DNA from: Lachnospiraceae bacterium
Lineage (GTDB): Bacteria > Bacillota > Clostridia > Lachnospirales > Lachnospiraceae
DNA: 64,000 nt
Assembly (NCBI GenBank): GCA_902363825.1
Contig: CABJBK010000005.1
Span: forward strand, 1-64,000
Direction of reading: 5' to 3'
Made by a program: the position numbers and the translations under genes. Below the pieces are notes generated by a model. It ran no database searches. It saw only the letters and a list, made by a program, of their open reading frames with translations, and was not told the origin of the DNA. Below, in pieces: positions 24,918 to 33,449 of the stretch (the first letter of the stretch is position 1; each line of letters opens with the position of its first letter).

Positions 24918-26282
24918 ATGGCATTTGACAGTTTATCAGAAAAACTGCAGAACGTATTCCGCAATCTGCGGAGCAAGGGACGCCTGACCGAGGATGATGT
25001 CAAAGCAGCGTTAAAGGAAGTCAAGCTGGCGCTTCTTGAGGCGGATGTAAACTTCAAGGTGGTAAAACAGTTTACGAAGTCGGTACAGGAACGCGCGATC
25101 GGATCGGATGTTATGAACGGTCTGAATCCGGGACAGATGGTCATTAAGATCGTAAATGAGGAAATGGTAAAACTCATGGGATCTGAGACGACAGAGCTTT
25201 TGTTAAAGCCGTCGAACGAGATCACCGTGCTCATGATGGCAGGTCTTCAGGGTGCAGGTAAGACGACCACGACAGCGAAGATCGCCGGAAAATTAAAGCA
25301 AAAAGGCAGAAAACCGCTTTTGGTTGCCTGTGATGTCTACCGTCCGGCTGCGATCGATCAGTTAAAGATCAATGGCGAGAAGCAGGGCGTGGAAGTATTT
25401 GCCATGGGAGATAAGAACCGTCCCGTGGATATCGCGAAAGCCGCGATGGAACATGCCGCAAAAGGCGGATTTAATGTAGTGATCATCGATACTGCCGGAC
25501 GTCTTCATGTAGATGAAGAGATGATGGCGGAACTCGTTGAGATAAAAGAAAATATCGAGGTGACAGAGACGATCCTTGTCGTTGACGCGATGACCGGTCA
25601 GGACGCCGTGAATGTCGCGGGCACTTTCGATGAAAAGATCGGGATCGATGGCGTGATCCTGACCAAATTAGACGGTGATACCAGAGGCGGAGCGGCATTG
25701 TCGATCCGTGCGGTAACCGGAAAGCCGATCCTTTATGTCGGTATGGGTGAGAAACTTTCCGATCTCGAGCAGTTTTATCCGGATCGTATGGCATCCCGTA
25801 TCCTTGGAATGGGTGATGTCTTAACGCTCATTGAAAAGGCACAGGAAGACCTCGATGAGGAAAAAGCCAAAAAGATGGAGCAGAAGCTCAAAAAGGCTGA
25901 GTTTGGATTTGATGATTATCTCGAATCCATGAACCAGATGAAAAAAATGGGCGGTATCTCCAAGGTGCTCGGCATGATGCCGGGGATCGGCGGCGCGCAG
26001 CTCTCACAGATCGAGAGTGCGATCGATGAAAAACAGATGGCGCGTGTGGAAGGAATCATCTACTCCATGACACCGAAGGAACGCAGCAATCCATCCATTT
26101 TAAATCCGAGCAGAAAACGCCGGATCGCGCAGGGCGCGGGTGTGGATATCGCGGAGGTCAATCGCCTGGTCAAGCAGTTTGAACAGACCAAAAAGATGAT
26201 GAAACAGATGCCGGGCATGTTCGGCGGAAAAGGCGGCAGAGGAAAACTCGGCGGCTTCGGGAAAATGAAATTCCCGTTTTAA
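24918..26282 (+). CDS. ffh: Signal recognition particle GTPase Ffh
   Basis: A 454-residue Ffh, which binds 4.5S/6S RNA and signal sequences. The N domain is followed by a G domain with GLQGAGKTTTTAKIAGKL near 112, DVYRPAAIDQL, DTAGRLHVDEEMM near 192 and TKLDGDTRGGAALS near 250. The C-terminal M domain is methionine-rich (MEQKLKKAEFGFDDYLESMN, KMMKQMPGMFGG) with the RNA-binding SNPSILNPSRKRRIAQGAG near 393. It partners with FtsY (21712). The SRP RNA gene is not in the window. Confidence 0.97.
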   Translation: MAFDSLSEKLQNVFRNLRSKGRLTEDDVKAALKEVKLALLEADVNFKVVKQFTKSVQERAIGSDVMNGLNPGQMVIKIVNEEMVKLMGSETTELLLKPSNEITVLMMAGLQGAGKTTTTAKIAGKLKQKGRKPLLVACDVYRPAAIDQLKINGEKQGVEVFAMGDKNRPVDIAKAAMEHAAKGGFNVVIIDTAGRLHVDEEMMAELVEIKENIEVTETILVVDAMTGQDAVNVAGTFDEKIGIDGVILTKLDGDTRGGAALSIRAVTGKPILYVGMGEKLSDLEQFYPDRMASRILGMGDVLTLIEKAQEDLDEEKAKKMEQKLKKAEFGFDDYLESMNQMKKMGGISKVLGMMPGIGGAQLSQIESAIDEKQMARVEGIIYSMTPKERSNPSILNPSRKRRIAQGAGVDIAEVNRLVKQFEQTKKMMKQMPGMFGGKGGRGKLGGFGKMKFPF

Positions 26283-26348
26283 GATTTGCAGAATCCAACA
26301 GATAACTGTTGATTTTGATAGAAATACCCTGCAAGGAGGTGAAAGAAA

Positions 26349-26591
26349 GTGGTAAAGATCAGATTAAGAAGATTAGGACAGAAAAAAGCTCCTTTTTATA
26401 GAATCGTTGTAGCAGATGCGAATTCTCCAAGAGATGGCAGATTCATCGAGGAAATCGGAACTTATGATCCAACAAAAGATCCTAGTGAATATCATGTAAA
26501 TGAAGAACTGGCAAAGAAATGGTTAGCAAACGGCGCACAGCCGACCGCTACTGTAAACAGAATTTTCAAAGCTACCGGTATCGTAAAATAA
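26349..26591 (+). CDS. rpsP: 30S ribosomal protein S16
   Basis: An 80-residue S16, beginning [20 protein letters not shown] as in the family. The start is GTG 26349, after a strong AAGGAGGTGAAAG at 26333. A small inverted repeat CAACAG/CTGTTG (26296-26311) lies in the leader. It heads the S16-KH-RimM-TrmD-L19 series. Confidence 0.96.
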   Translation: MVKIRLRRLGQKKAPFYRIVVADANSPRDGRFIEEIGTYDPTKDPSEYHVNEELAKKWLANGAQPTATVNRIFKATGIVK

Positions 26592-26618
26592 TCATTTGGG
26601 ATTTGTGAGGTGAATGTA

Positions 26619-26849
26619 ATGAAAGAATTAGTGGAAGTAATTGCAAAATCACTGGTAGATCATCCGGATGAAGTAGTTGTTACTGAAAGCGAAAATGACA
26701 AAGCCCTTGTAGTGGAGCTGCGTGTCGCGCAGACCGACATGGGTAAAGTAATTGGCAAACAGGGACGTATCGCGAAAGCGATCCGTTCTGTAGTGAAAGC
26801 AGCAGCCTCAAAAGAAAACAAAAAAGTTATTGTAGAAATTGTACAGTAA
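26619..26849 (+). CDS. khpA: KH-domain RNA-binding protein KhpA
   Basis: A 76-residue single KH-domain protein (YlqC/KhpA). The GxxG loop is in MGKVIGKQGRIAKAIRSVV. KhpA with KhpB binds RNA and in streptococci affects cell elongation. The start is ATG 26619, six bases after GAGGTG; an in-frame GTG at 26610 is part of that ribosome site. It stands between rpsP and rimM as in other Bacillota. Confidence 0.92.
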   Translation: MKELVEVIAKSLVDHPDEVVVTESENDKALVVELRVAQTDMGKVIGKQGRIAKAIRSVVKAAASKENKKVIVEIVQ

Positions 26850-26853
26850 TGAA

Positions 26854-26908
26854 AATGAGGGCACTGTAAAATAGCCGCATGGACAGGATATTTTACAGTG
26901 CCCTCATT
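26854..26908. repeat. Perfect 20-bp inverted repeat between khpA and rimM
   Basis: Bases 26854-26873 are the exact reverse complement of 26889-26908, with a 15-base loop. No T-run follows, so it is not a normal terminator. It begins five bases after the khpA stop and ends 16 bases before the rimM ribosome site. In RNA it would be a strong hairpin, possibly a processing or stability element; it could also be a small mobile repeat. Confidence 0.9.
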
Positions 26909-26938
26909 GGATATCGGGAAAAGCAGGAGGAAGATGGG

Positions 26939-27460
26939 TTGGAAGATTTATTGCAGGTAGGTGTGATCACCACAACACATGGCGTGCGCGGTGAAGTCAA
27001 GGTATTTCCGACAACGGATGACGCAAACCGCTTTAAAAAATTAAAAGAAGTAATCTTGGATACCGGAAAAGAACAGTTGCCTTTGGAGATCGCACAGGTG
27101 AAGTTCTTTAAAAACCTGGTTATTTTGAAGTTCAAGGGAATCGATAATATAAATGATATTGAAAAATATAAAGGCAAAAGCCTTTATGTGACAAGAGAAC
27201 ATGCAGTCAAGTTAAAGAAAGATGAATACTTTATTGCCGATCTGATCGGGATGTGCGCAGTGACCGAAGAGGGCGAGGAACTCGGCACGATCAAAGATGT
27301 GCTGCAGACCGGCGCGAATGACGTTTACATCATTAAGAAAGACGGGGAGGACGAGCTTCTGGTCCCGGCCATCAAGGACTGCGTAAAGAACGTGGATATC
27401 GAAGGCGGAGTGATGACACTTCATCTGTTGGAGGGACTGCGGGATATCAATAAGAAATAA
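26939..27460 (+). CDS. rimM: Ribosome maturation factor RimM
   Basis: A 173-residue RimM, which helps assemble the 30S head by binding S19. [19 protein letters not shown] is the standard N-terminus, and the PRC-barrel half contains [21 protein letters not shown] and [18 protein letters not shown]. The start is TTG 26939, eight bases after AGGAGG (26925-26930), which gives the family N-terminus. A longer frame from ATG 26879 would begin inside the hairpin loop and add 20 residues that homologues lack. trmD follows 11 bases later. Confidence 0.92.
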   Translation: MEDLLQVGVITTTHGVRGEVKVFPTTDDANRFKKLKEVILDTGKEQLPLEIAQVKFFKNLVILKFKGIDNINDIEKYKGKSLYVTREHAVKLKKDEYFIADLIGMCAVTEEGEELGTIKDVLQTGANDVYIIKKDGEDELLVPAIKDCVKNVDIEGGVMTLHLLEGLRDINKK

Positions 27461-27471
27461 AAGAGGTTATT

Positions 27472-28185
27472 ATGAGATTTCATATACTGACCCTGTTTCC
27501 AGACATGGTGGAGCAGGGACTGAACACAAGCATCATCGGACGCGCGGTGGAAAAGGGCATTTTATCCATTGAAGCGGTCAATATCAGAGATTATACGCTT
27601 GACCGCCACAAGAAAGTGGACGATTATCCATATGGCGGCGGAGCGGGTATGGTCATGCAGGCGCAGCCGATCTATGACGCGTGGCAGGCGATCGTTACGA
27701 AGATCGGCTATCGTCCGCGGACGGTTTATCTGACCCCGCAGGGACCGACGTTCCATCAGGGAATGGCAAAGGAATACGCAAAAGAGGAAGATCTGATCCT
27801 GCTCTGCGGACATTACGAGGGCATTGATGAGCGTGTGCTTGAGGAGATCGTGACGGATTATGTCTCGATCGGAGATTATGTGCTGACCGGCGGCGAGCTT
27901 CCGGCGATGGTCATGGTGGACGCGATCTCCCGCATGGTGCCGGGCGTGCTGAGCAATCAGGAATCCGGCAGTACGGAATCCTTTGAGGGCAGTCTGCTCG
28001 AGTATCCGCAGTATTCCAGACCGGAGGAGTGGCACGGGAAAAAAGTCCCGCCGATCCTTTTATCCGGCGATCACGCGAAAGTGGATGCGTGGCGCAGGGA
28101 ACAGTCGATTTTACGCACCAAGGAGCGCAGACCGGATCTGCTAAAGCGGGCGGAGCTTTCCGAGAAAGAGCGAAAGAATTTATGA
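27472..28185 (+). CDS. trmD: tRNA (guanine-N1-)-methyltransferase TrmD
   Basis: A 237-residue TrmD, a knotted SPOUT enzyme that makes m1G37 in tRNAs and prevents +1 frameshifting. MRFHILTLFPDMVEQGLNTS is the family start. The SAM-binding knot includes LLCGHYEGIDERVLEEIVTD near 103, SIGDYVLTGGELPAMVM near 128 and VPGVLSNQESGSTESFEGSL near 155. The C-terminal helices end with SILRTKERRPDLL. The stop overlaps the following phosphopantetheinyl transferase by four bases. Confidence 0.97.
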   Translation: MRFHILTLFPDMVEQGLNTSIIGRAVEKGILSIEAVNIRDYTLDRHKKVDDYPYGGGAGMVMQAQPIYDAWQAIVTKIGYRPRTVYLTPQGPTFHQGMAKEYAKEEDLILLCGHYEGIDERVLEEIVTDYVSIGDYVLTGGELPAMVMVDAISRMVPGVLSNQESGSTESFEGSLLEYPQYSRPEEWHGKKVPPILLSGDHAKVDAWRREQSILRTKERRPDLLKRAELSEKERKNL

Positions 28186-28877
28186 TCGAAGTCTATGGGC
28201 TTGACGGGAACGCGCAGGATTCCCCGGCATGGGAGATGCTCTTTCAGGAGCAGAATTATGTGGGACTGTTTTCGGATTACCGGCTGGAAAAGATCCGCAG
28301 GTGCAAAAAAGAAGATGCAAGGCGGCAGAGCATAGCCGCAGGCTGGCTGCTCGATCAGGTGCTGCGAAAACATGGCATGACAGAGCGCACTGCGCGTTTT
28401 CAGACGGGAGCGCACGGGAAGCGCCTGCTTTATCTTTCCGATGGGACAAGGGCGGATGTGAACCTTTCCCATTCCGGCGGCTATGTGGTGTGCGCATACA
28501 GCACAGGAGGCGCGGTCGGGATCGACGCAGAGTGCGTGCGTGAGGATGTGAAGGCGTTACAGCTCGCGAAACGCTTCTTTGCGCCGGAAGAATCTGCATG
28601 GCTGGAGGCACAGCCAAAGAAAGCGGAAGCCTTTTGCAGGCTCTGGACGAGAAAGGAAAGCTTTGCGAAAAGGAACGGCGATGGCCTGACCATGCGTCTC
28701 GATCAGTTTCTGGTGCTTGAACCGGAGGATCTGCCGGCGCATAAGCGGGACACAGAGGTCTTTTTTAAAGAGTATGAGAGGGCAGACTGCAGGATCACGG
28801 TCTGCGCGGGGGAAGCGGATTTTCCAGAACAGATCGCATGGCAAAAAATTAGTGAGAAAAGTCTTGCCAAGCTGTAA
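28182..28877 (+). CDS. 4'-phosphopantetheinyl transferase, Sfp type
   Basis: A 231-residue Sfp-type enzyme that moves phosphopantetheine from CoA onto carrier proteins. The magnesium and catalytic residues are seen in VGIDAE (112-117; Asp115 and Glu117) and WTRKESFAK (155-163; Trp155, Lys158, Glu159, Lys163). VNLSHSGGYVVCAYS near 93 is the CoA-binding region. ATG 28182 is inside the trmD stop (ATGA), showing coupling. No peptide or polyketide synthase is nearby, so it may serve the fatty acid carrier protein or a distant pathway. No acpS gene is seen in the window. Confidence 0.9.
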   Translation: MIEVYGLDGNAQDSPAWEMLFQEQNYVGLFSDYRLEKIRRCKKEDARRQSIAAGWLLDQVLRKHGMTERTARFQTGAHGKRLLYLSDGTRADVNLSHSGGYVVCAYSTGGAVGIDAECVREDVKALQLAKRFFAPEESAWLEAQPKKAEAFCRLWTRKESFAKRNGDGLTMRLDQFLVLEPEDLPAHKRDTEVFFKEYERADCRITVCAGEADFPEQIAWQKISEKSLAKL

Positions 28878-28971
28878 ATAGTATGGTAAGATTGGATAGT
28901 TGTGAAATAAACGCGATGGTCCTCTGTTACAAATTGTATTAAGAACATCAAAAGAATCAGGAGGTCACAAA

Positions 28972-29325
28972 ATGAACGCAAGTGAAATTATTAAGAGCAT
29001 TGAAGCAGAACAGTTAAAAGCTGAAGTACCGGAATTCCGTGTTGGTGATACTGTTAAGGTATTCGCTAAGATCAAAGAAGGAAACCGTGAAAGAATTCAG
29101 GTTTTTGAAGGAACTGTATTAAAGAGACAGGGCGGAAGCAACCGCGAGACTTTCACTGTAAGAAAGTTTTCAAACGGTGTCGGCGTAGAAAAGACCTGGC
29201 CGTTACATTCTCCGCATGTTGAGAAAGTCGAAGTTGTAAGACATGGTAAAGTAAGACGTGCGAAACTGAATTACTTACGCGGACGTATCGGTAAGAAAGC
29301 GAAAGTAAAAGAATTAGTAAAATAA
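28972..29325 (+). CDS. rplS: 50S ribosomal protein L19
   Basis: A 117-residue L19 located at the 30S-50S interface. The family core [20 protein letters not shown] begins at residue 19, followed by [13 protein letters not shown] and the C-terminal [20 protein letters not shown]. It has a strong ribosome site (AGGAGG at 28959). A 94-base gap separates it from the upstream gene; no clear promoter was found in that gap, so it may be read through from trmD. Confidence 0.96.
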   Translation: MNASEIIKSIEAEQLKAEVPEFRVGDTVKVFAKIKEGNRERIQVFEGTVLKRQGGSNRETFTVRKFSNGVGVEKTWPLHSPHVEKVEVVRHGKVRRAKLNYLRGRIGKKAKVKELVK

Positions 29326-29335
29326 GAAATGCGAG

Positions 29336-29369
29336 AGAGGGACAATTTCAAAGTGTGAATTGTTCCTCT
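29336..29369 (+). terminator. Hairpin between rplS and lepB
   Basis: AGAGGGACAATT (29336-29347) pairs with AATTGTTCCTCT (29358-29369) with one G-U pair and a ten-base loop, followed by TATTGTTTT. Probably a partial terminator that lowers lepB relative to L19; the T-run is interrupted. Confidence 0.6.
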
Positions 29370-29392
29370 TATTGTTTTATGAGGAAAGCGGC

Positions 29393-29980
29393 ATGAGAAG
29401 ATACAGAAGGACAGGACTGGATTTTAACCGCAGGAAGAAAGATGTGAATTTCCCGCTGTTAAAAGAGATTTTTTCCTGGATCATTGAGATTGCCATTGTG
29501 CTTATGATGGCGTTTGTGCTGGTGTATTTTATCGGAATGCGTACCAGCGTGGTGGGGCAGTCTATGTCGGAGACGCTCGAAAACGGGGATCAGATCCTGG
29601 TCAACCGTTTTATGTATAAGGTGATCGGGCCAAAGGCAAATGATGTCATCGTATTTCTCCCAAACGGAAATGAAAAATCACATTATTATGTGAAGCGTGT
29701 GATCGGCGTTCCGGGAGATACCGTACAGATTAAGAATGGAAGGATCTATGTAAACGGAACAGAGTTTACGGAAAAGGTCGATGTCGCGGCGATCGAAGAC
29801 GCGGGGCTTGCGGCGGATGCAGTTACGCTGGGCGATGATGAATATTTTGTGCTCGGGGATAACCGCAATAACAGTGAGGACAGCCGGTATGCGAATATCG
29901 GAAATATCAAACGGGAATATATTATCGGAAAAGCGTGGTTTGTGATATCCACGGGAGACCGGTTTGGATTTATAAAGTAA
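29393..29980 (+). CDS. lepB: Signal peptidase I
   Basis: A 195-residue type I signal peptidase. One N-terminal membrane helix (FSWIIEIAIVLMMAFVLVYFI, about 27-47) follows a basic cytoplasmic start. The catalytic serine is Ser57 in VVGQSMSETL and the lysine is Lys101 in YYVKRVIGVPGD. GDNRNNSEDSR near 164 is the conserved box E. It cleaves signal peptides on the outer face of the membrane. The start ATG 29393 follows GAGGAAAG; an upstream in-frame TTG adds 11 residues without support. Confidence 0.94.
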   Translation: MRRYRRTGLDFNRRKKDVNFPLLKEIFSWIIEIAIVLMMAFVLVYFIGMRTSVVGQSMSETLENGDQILVNRFMYKVIGPKANDVIVFLPNGNEKSHYYVKRVIGVPGDTVQIKNGRIYVNGTEFTEKVDVAAIEDAGLAADAVTLGDDEYFVLGDNRNNSEDSRYANIGNIKREYIIGKAWFVISTGDRFGFIK

Positions 29981-29996
29981 AACAGGAGGATGAAGT

Positions 29997-30863
29997 ATGC
30001 AGTTTCAGTGGTATCCGGGTCATATGACCAAGGCAAAGCGGATGATGCAGGAGGATATGAAGCTGGTCGATCTGGTCATTGAGCTGGTCGATGCCAGAAT
30101 ACCGATGAGCAGCCGCAATCCGGACATTGATGAGCTAGGAAAGAACAAGGCGCGTCTGATCCTGATGAATAAGGCGGATCTTGCGGATGATAAGAAGACA
30201 GAGCAGTGGATGGATTATTTTAAAGGCAGAGGCTTTTATGCGGTAAAACTGGATTCCAGAAAAAAGAACGGGATGAAATCGGTTCAGAACGTGATCGCGG
30301 AGGCATGTAAGGAAAAGACGGAGAGAGACCGCAAGCGCGGGATCTTGAACCGTCCGGTGCGCGCGATGGTCGTGGGGATCCCGAATGTCGGAAAATCGAC
30401 TTTTATCAATACTTTTGCGGGAAAAGCGTGTACCAAGACCGGAAACAAACCGGGTGTTACGAGAGGAAAACAGTGGATCCGGCTCAATAAGAACGTGGAG
30501 CTTCTTGACACGCCGGGTATTCTCTGGCCGAAATTTGAGGATCAGAAGGTCGGAATGCGGCTGGCGTGGATCGGCTCGATCAAGGATGAGATCCTAAACA
30601 TTGATGAGCTGGCAATGCTGTTTATTGAGTATATGTTAGAGGAGTATCCGGGCGTTTTGCATGCCCGCTACGGAGTGGCGGAAGAAGCCGCAGAGGGCGA
30701 AAACGCGGCAGCGAAGGTGTTAGAGGAGATCGCGGTCAACCGCAAATGCATAAAAAAGGGCAATGAGTATGACTACAGCAAGGCGGCGGCACTCGTGATC
30801 GATGAATTCAGAAGCGGACAGCTGGGCGCATTGACGTTAGAGAGCCCGGAGCAGGATGCATAA
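29997..30863 (+). CDS. rbgA: Ribosome biogenesis GTPase RbgA (YlqF)
   Basis: A 288-residue circularly permuted GTPase needed for late 50S assembly. The order of motifs is permuted: G4 NKADL near 58, then G1 GIPNVGKSTFINTFAG near 126 and G3 DTPGILWPK near 176. The N-terminus QFQWYPGHMTKAKRMM is the family signature, and the C-terminal domain contacts rRNA. Ribosome site AGGAGGATG before ATG 29997. It lies between lepB and rnhB as in Bacillus. Confidence 0.95.
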   Translation: MQFQWYPGHMTKAKRMMQEDMKLVDLVIELVDARIPMSSRNPDIDELGKNKARLILMNKADLADDKKTEQWMDYFKGRGFYAVKLDSRKKNGMKSVQNVIAEACKEKTERDRKRGILNRPVRAMVVGIPNVGKSTFINTFAGKACTKTGNKPGVTRGKQWIRLNKNVELLDTPGILWPKFEDQKVGMRLAWIGSIKDEILNIDELAMLFIEYMLEEYPGVLHARYGVAEEAAEGENAAAKVLEEIAVNRKCIKKGNEYDYSKAAALVIDEFRSGQLGALTLESPEQDA

Positions 30864-30881
30864 AGACAAAAGAGGAACAGC

Positions 30882-31640
30882 ATGGAAAAGAAAATCGGAG
30901 AGATCAGGGAAGAATTAAAGGCAGCAGAGGATAATCTGTTGCCTGATTTTATAGAAAAGTACAGTCTGGATGAAAGAAGCGGCGTGCAGACGCTGATCGC
31001 GCAGGCAAAAAGGCGTATCGAAAAGCTGGAACAGGAAAAAGCAAGGATCGAAGCGCTGAAAAAATATGAGAAAGAATATGCCGGTTACGGATATATCTGC
31101 GGGATCGATGAAGTCGGCAGAGGCCCGCTTGCGGGACCGGTCGTGGCGGGAGCGGTGATCCTGCCGGAAGACTGCGATATTTTGTATATCAACGATTCCA
31201 AAAAACTGAGCGCAAAAAAGCGTGAAATGCTCTATGATGAGATCATGGAAAAAGCGGTCGCGGTCGGAATCGGTATGGTAGGCCCTGCTAGGATCGATGA
31301 GATCAATATTCTGCAGGCGACTTACGAAGCAATGCGGGAAGCTATAAGGAATCTTGCGGTAAAACCCGATATATTATTAAACGATGCGGTTACGATCCCA
31401 CAGGTTGACATAAAACAGGTGCCAATCATTAAGGGAGATGCGAAGAGCATTTCGATCGGGGCGGCAAGTATTGTGGCAAAAGTGACCAGGGATCGCCTGA
31501 TGGTGGAGTATGACAGGATCATGCCGGAGTATGATTTTGCTTCGAATAAGGGTTATGGTTCGGCGGAGCACATTGCGGCACTTAAAAAATACGGGCCGAC
31601 ACCGATTCACCGCGCGTCTTTTATCAAAAATTTTGTTTAA
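30882..31640 (+). CDS. rnhB: Ribonuclease HII
   Basis: A 252-residue RNase HII, which cuts RNA in RNA-DNA hybrids and single ribonucleotides in DNA. The signature GIDEVGRGPLAGPVVAGAVI begins at 74, with Asp76 and Glu77 as metal ligands. KGDAKSISIGAASIVAKVTRD near 185 and the final Asp region follow. The first 70 residues form a charged helical extension (AKRRIEKLEQEKARIEALKK) seen in Bacillota members. Ribosome site GAGGAACAG. Confidence 0.95.
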   Translation: MEKKIGEIREELKAAEDNLLPDFIEKYSLDERSGVQTLIAQAKRRIEKLEQEKARIEALKKYEKEYAGYGYICGIDEVGRGPLAGPVVAGAVILPEDCDILYINDSKKLSAKKREMLYDEIMEKAVAVGIGMVGPARIDEINILQATYEAMREAIRNLAVKPDILLNDAVTIPQVDIKQVPIIKGDAKSISIGAASIVAKVTRDRLMVEYDRIMPEYDFASNKGYGSAEHIAALKKYGPTPIHRASFIKNFV

Positions 31641-31652
31641 GGATGGATGTTT

Positions 31653-33446
31653 ATGCAGATATCGGATCTTTTTGGACAATATGATCGAAATACAGCGGTA
31701 AATTCACAGGGAACCGGAAATGCGACCGGCGTATCAGGCACGAATCCGACACTGGCACAGGCAATGCGCATGCTGCCGGCAGGGAGCGTTTTTGAGGCGA
31801 CCGTCAATGAGATGGAAAACGGAGAAGTGTTGCTCGGGTTAAGCGACGGGCGAAACGTGTCAGCGCGGCTTTCCGCCGGTGTTTCATTAAACGTCGGGGA
31901 ATCCATGTTCTTTCAGGTGAAATCCAACAACGGCATGCAGATTGAGATCCGTCCGTTCCAGACCGGACCGGAGGGAAATCCTACCTTATTAAAGGCACTC
32001 GATGCTGCGGGGCTCAATGTGAATGATAAAAACCTGACGTTGGTCAATACGATGATGCAGGAGCAGATGCCGATCGACAAGAGCAGCCTGATGGCAATGG
32101 TGCGCCTGTCGGGAAGCCACCCGAATGTTGCGCCGGCAACGCTGGTTGAGATGACCAAACTCGGGCTTCCGGTCACAGAGGAAAACGCGGCTGCATTTGA
32201 AAATTATAAGACAGACCAGAATGCGATGATGAAGGAGCTGAACACACTGTTCGAGACACTGCCGGAGATGGCGGGGAACGAAACAATGTCGGTTTCCGAT
32301 GCGATCGCGTTTCATAAAGAGATCACGGCAATGCTCGCGGATACAGAGACCGCGGGCAGTGTGACGGTAAAGGGACAGGAAGCGTCACAGACGCCGCAGG
32401 TGGAACTGGTGGCAGGAGAGGCGAAGACCGGAACAGCGCAGACTACGGAAGCAGGTGCAGAGAATGGAGCGTCACAGACTGCAAAAGCGGCGGAGACGGT
32501 AACAGAAAGCGGAGCAGCTCAGACCACGGAAGCAGCAGCAGAGAATGGAACAGCGCAGACCGCACAGGCAGCAGAAACGATTGCAGAGACCGGGACGGCC
32601 GCACAGACGTCACAGCCTGGTGACGCGGAAGCTGGCATGCCGGCAAGACTGGCGGCGGTCTTGGATCCGGCGCAGTTAGAGGACTTAAAGTCGGTATACA
32701 CAGAGCTTTCGGGCAAAGATACAGACATTTCCAAACTTACGCCAAAGCAGTTTTTGACAGAATTGAGCGGGCTGCTTGCGGATGGCGGAGACGGCAGGGA
32801 ACATATGGTGCGAAAACTGTTTGCCGGAAAGTCTTACCAGCAGGTGCTCCGCAGTGCCCTCGAGGAAGAGTGGCTCTTAAAGCCGCAGGATATCAAAGAT
32901 TCCGGGAAAATGAACGAATTTTACGCGCGGGTGGATCGGCAGATGGGACAGCTTTCGCAGATCCTTGCGGAAGCGGGCGGAAACACACAGACCGCGCAGG
33001 CGGCATCGGATCTTTCAAATAACATCAATTTCATGAATGTCTTAAACCAGACCTATACTTATATGCAGATCCCGCTTAAGATGGCGCATCAGAATGCAAA
33101 GGGAGATCTGTATGTATACACCAATAAAAGGAAGTTTGCGGAAAAGGACGGAGAGCTCAGCGCATTTTTGCATCTTGATATGGAGCATCTCGGTTCCACC
33201 GATGTCTCGGTAAAGATGCATGGAAAAAATGTGGGAACCAGATTTTATCTGTCGGATGAGGCATCCTATCAGGTGGTGGAGGCGCATGTGCCGCTCTTGC
33301 AGCAGCAGCTGGAAAAACTGGGATATCAGTGCAGGATCGATGTGGAAAATGAAGAAAAGAAAGTGGATCTTGTGGATGATTTCCTAAAGCGGGACAAGCC
33401 GGCGGGCGGAATGGTACACCGGTATTCTTTTGATATGAGGGCATAA
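31653..33446 (+). CDS. FliK-like (YlqG) protein with C-terminal hook-length-control domain
   Basis: A 597-residue protein. The N-terminus (about 1-200) has beta-rich and helical parts. A low-complexity Ala-Thr-Glu-Gln stretch (about 240-330) contains 27-residue repeats. The C-terminal 120 residues (MNVLNQTYTYMQIPLKMAHQ, KRKFAEKDGELSAFLHLDME, HLGSTDVSVKM, ending VHRYSFDMRA) match the FliK C-terminal type-III switch domain. In Bacillus the gene at this place is ylqG. No flagellar gene cluster surrounds it. Its neighbour three bases on matches the FlhB C-terminal piece, the known binding partner of FliK. The start is ATG 31653, nine bases after AAGGA; ATG 31647 is possible. Confidence 0.72.
   Translation: MQISDLFGQYDRNTAVNSQGTGNATGVSGTNPTLAQAMRMLPAGSVFEATVNEMENGEVLLGLSDGRNVSARLSAGVSLNVGESMFFQVKSNNGMQIEIRPFQTGPEGNPTLLKALDAAGLNVNDKNLTLVNTMMQEQMPIDKSSLMAMVRLSGSHPNVAPATLVEMTKLGLPVTEENAAAFENYKTDQNAMMKELNTLFETLPEMAGNETMSVSDAIAFHKEITAMLADTETAGSVTVKGQEASQTPQVELVAGEAKTGTAQTTEAGAENGASQTAKAAETVTESGAAQTTEAAAENGTAQTAQAAETIAETGTAAQTSQPGDAEAGMPARLAAVLDPAQLEDLKSVYTELSGKDTDISKLTPKQFLTELSGLLADGGDGREHMVRKLFAGKSYQQVLRSALEEEWLLKPQDIKDSGKMNEFYARVDRQMGQLSQILAEAGGNTQTAQAASDLSNNINFMNVLNQTYTYMQIPLKMAHQNAKGDLYVYTNKRKFAEKDGELSAFLHLDMEHLGSTDVSVKMHGKNVGTRFYLSDEASYQVVEAHVPLLQQQLEKLGYQCRIDVENEEKKVDLVDDFLKRDKPAGGMVHRYSFDMRA
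32430..32609 (+). repeat. Two and a fraction 81-bp in-frame tandem repeats
   Basis: Units begin at 32430, 32511 and (partial) 32592. Each encodes a 27-residue unit of the form G-x-AQTTEAxAENGxxQTAxAAET, found in the disordered middle of the FliK-like protein. The copies differ at several bases, so the duplication is not very recent. Confidence 0.8.
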
Positions 33447-33449
33447 GAT

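Noticed and set aside
26879..26938. rimM beginning at ATG 26879
   Set aside because: The extra 20 residues are not typical of RimM, the start falls in a hairpin loop, and AGGAGG precedes TTG 26939.
28029..28181. A 51-residue N-terminal extension of the phosphopantetheinyl transferase
   Set aside because: It overlaps trmD in another frame and has no family similarity. ATG 28182 gives the normal protein.
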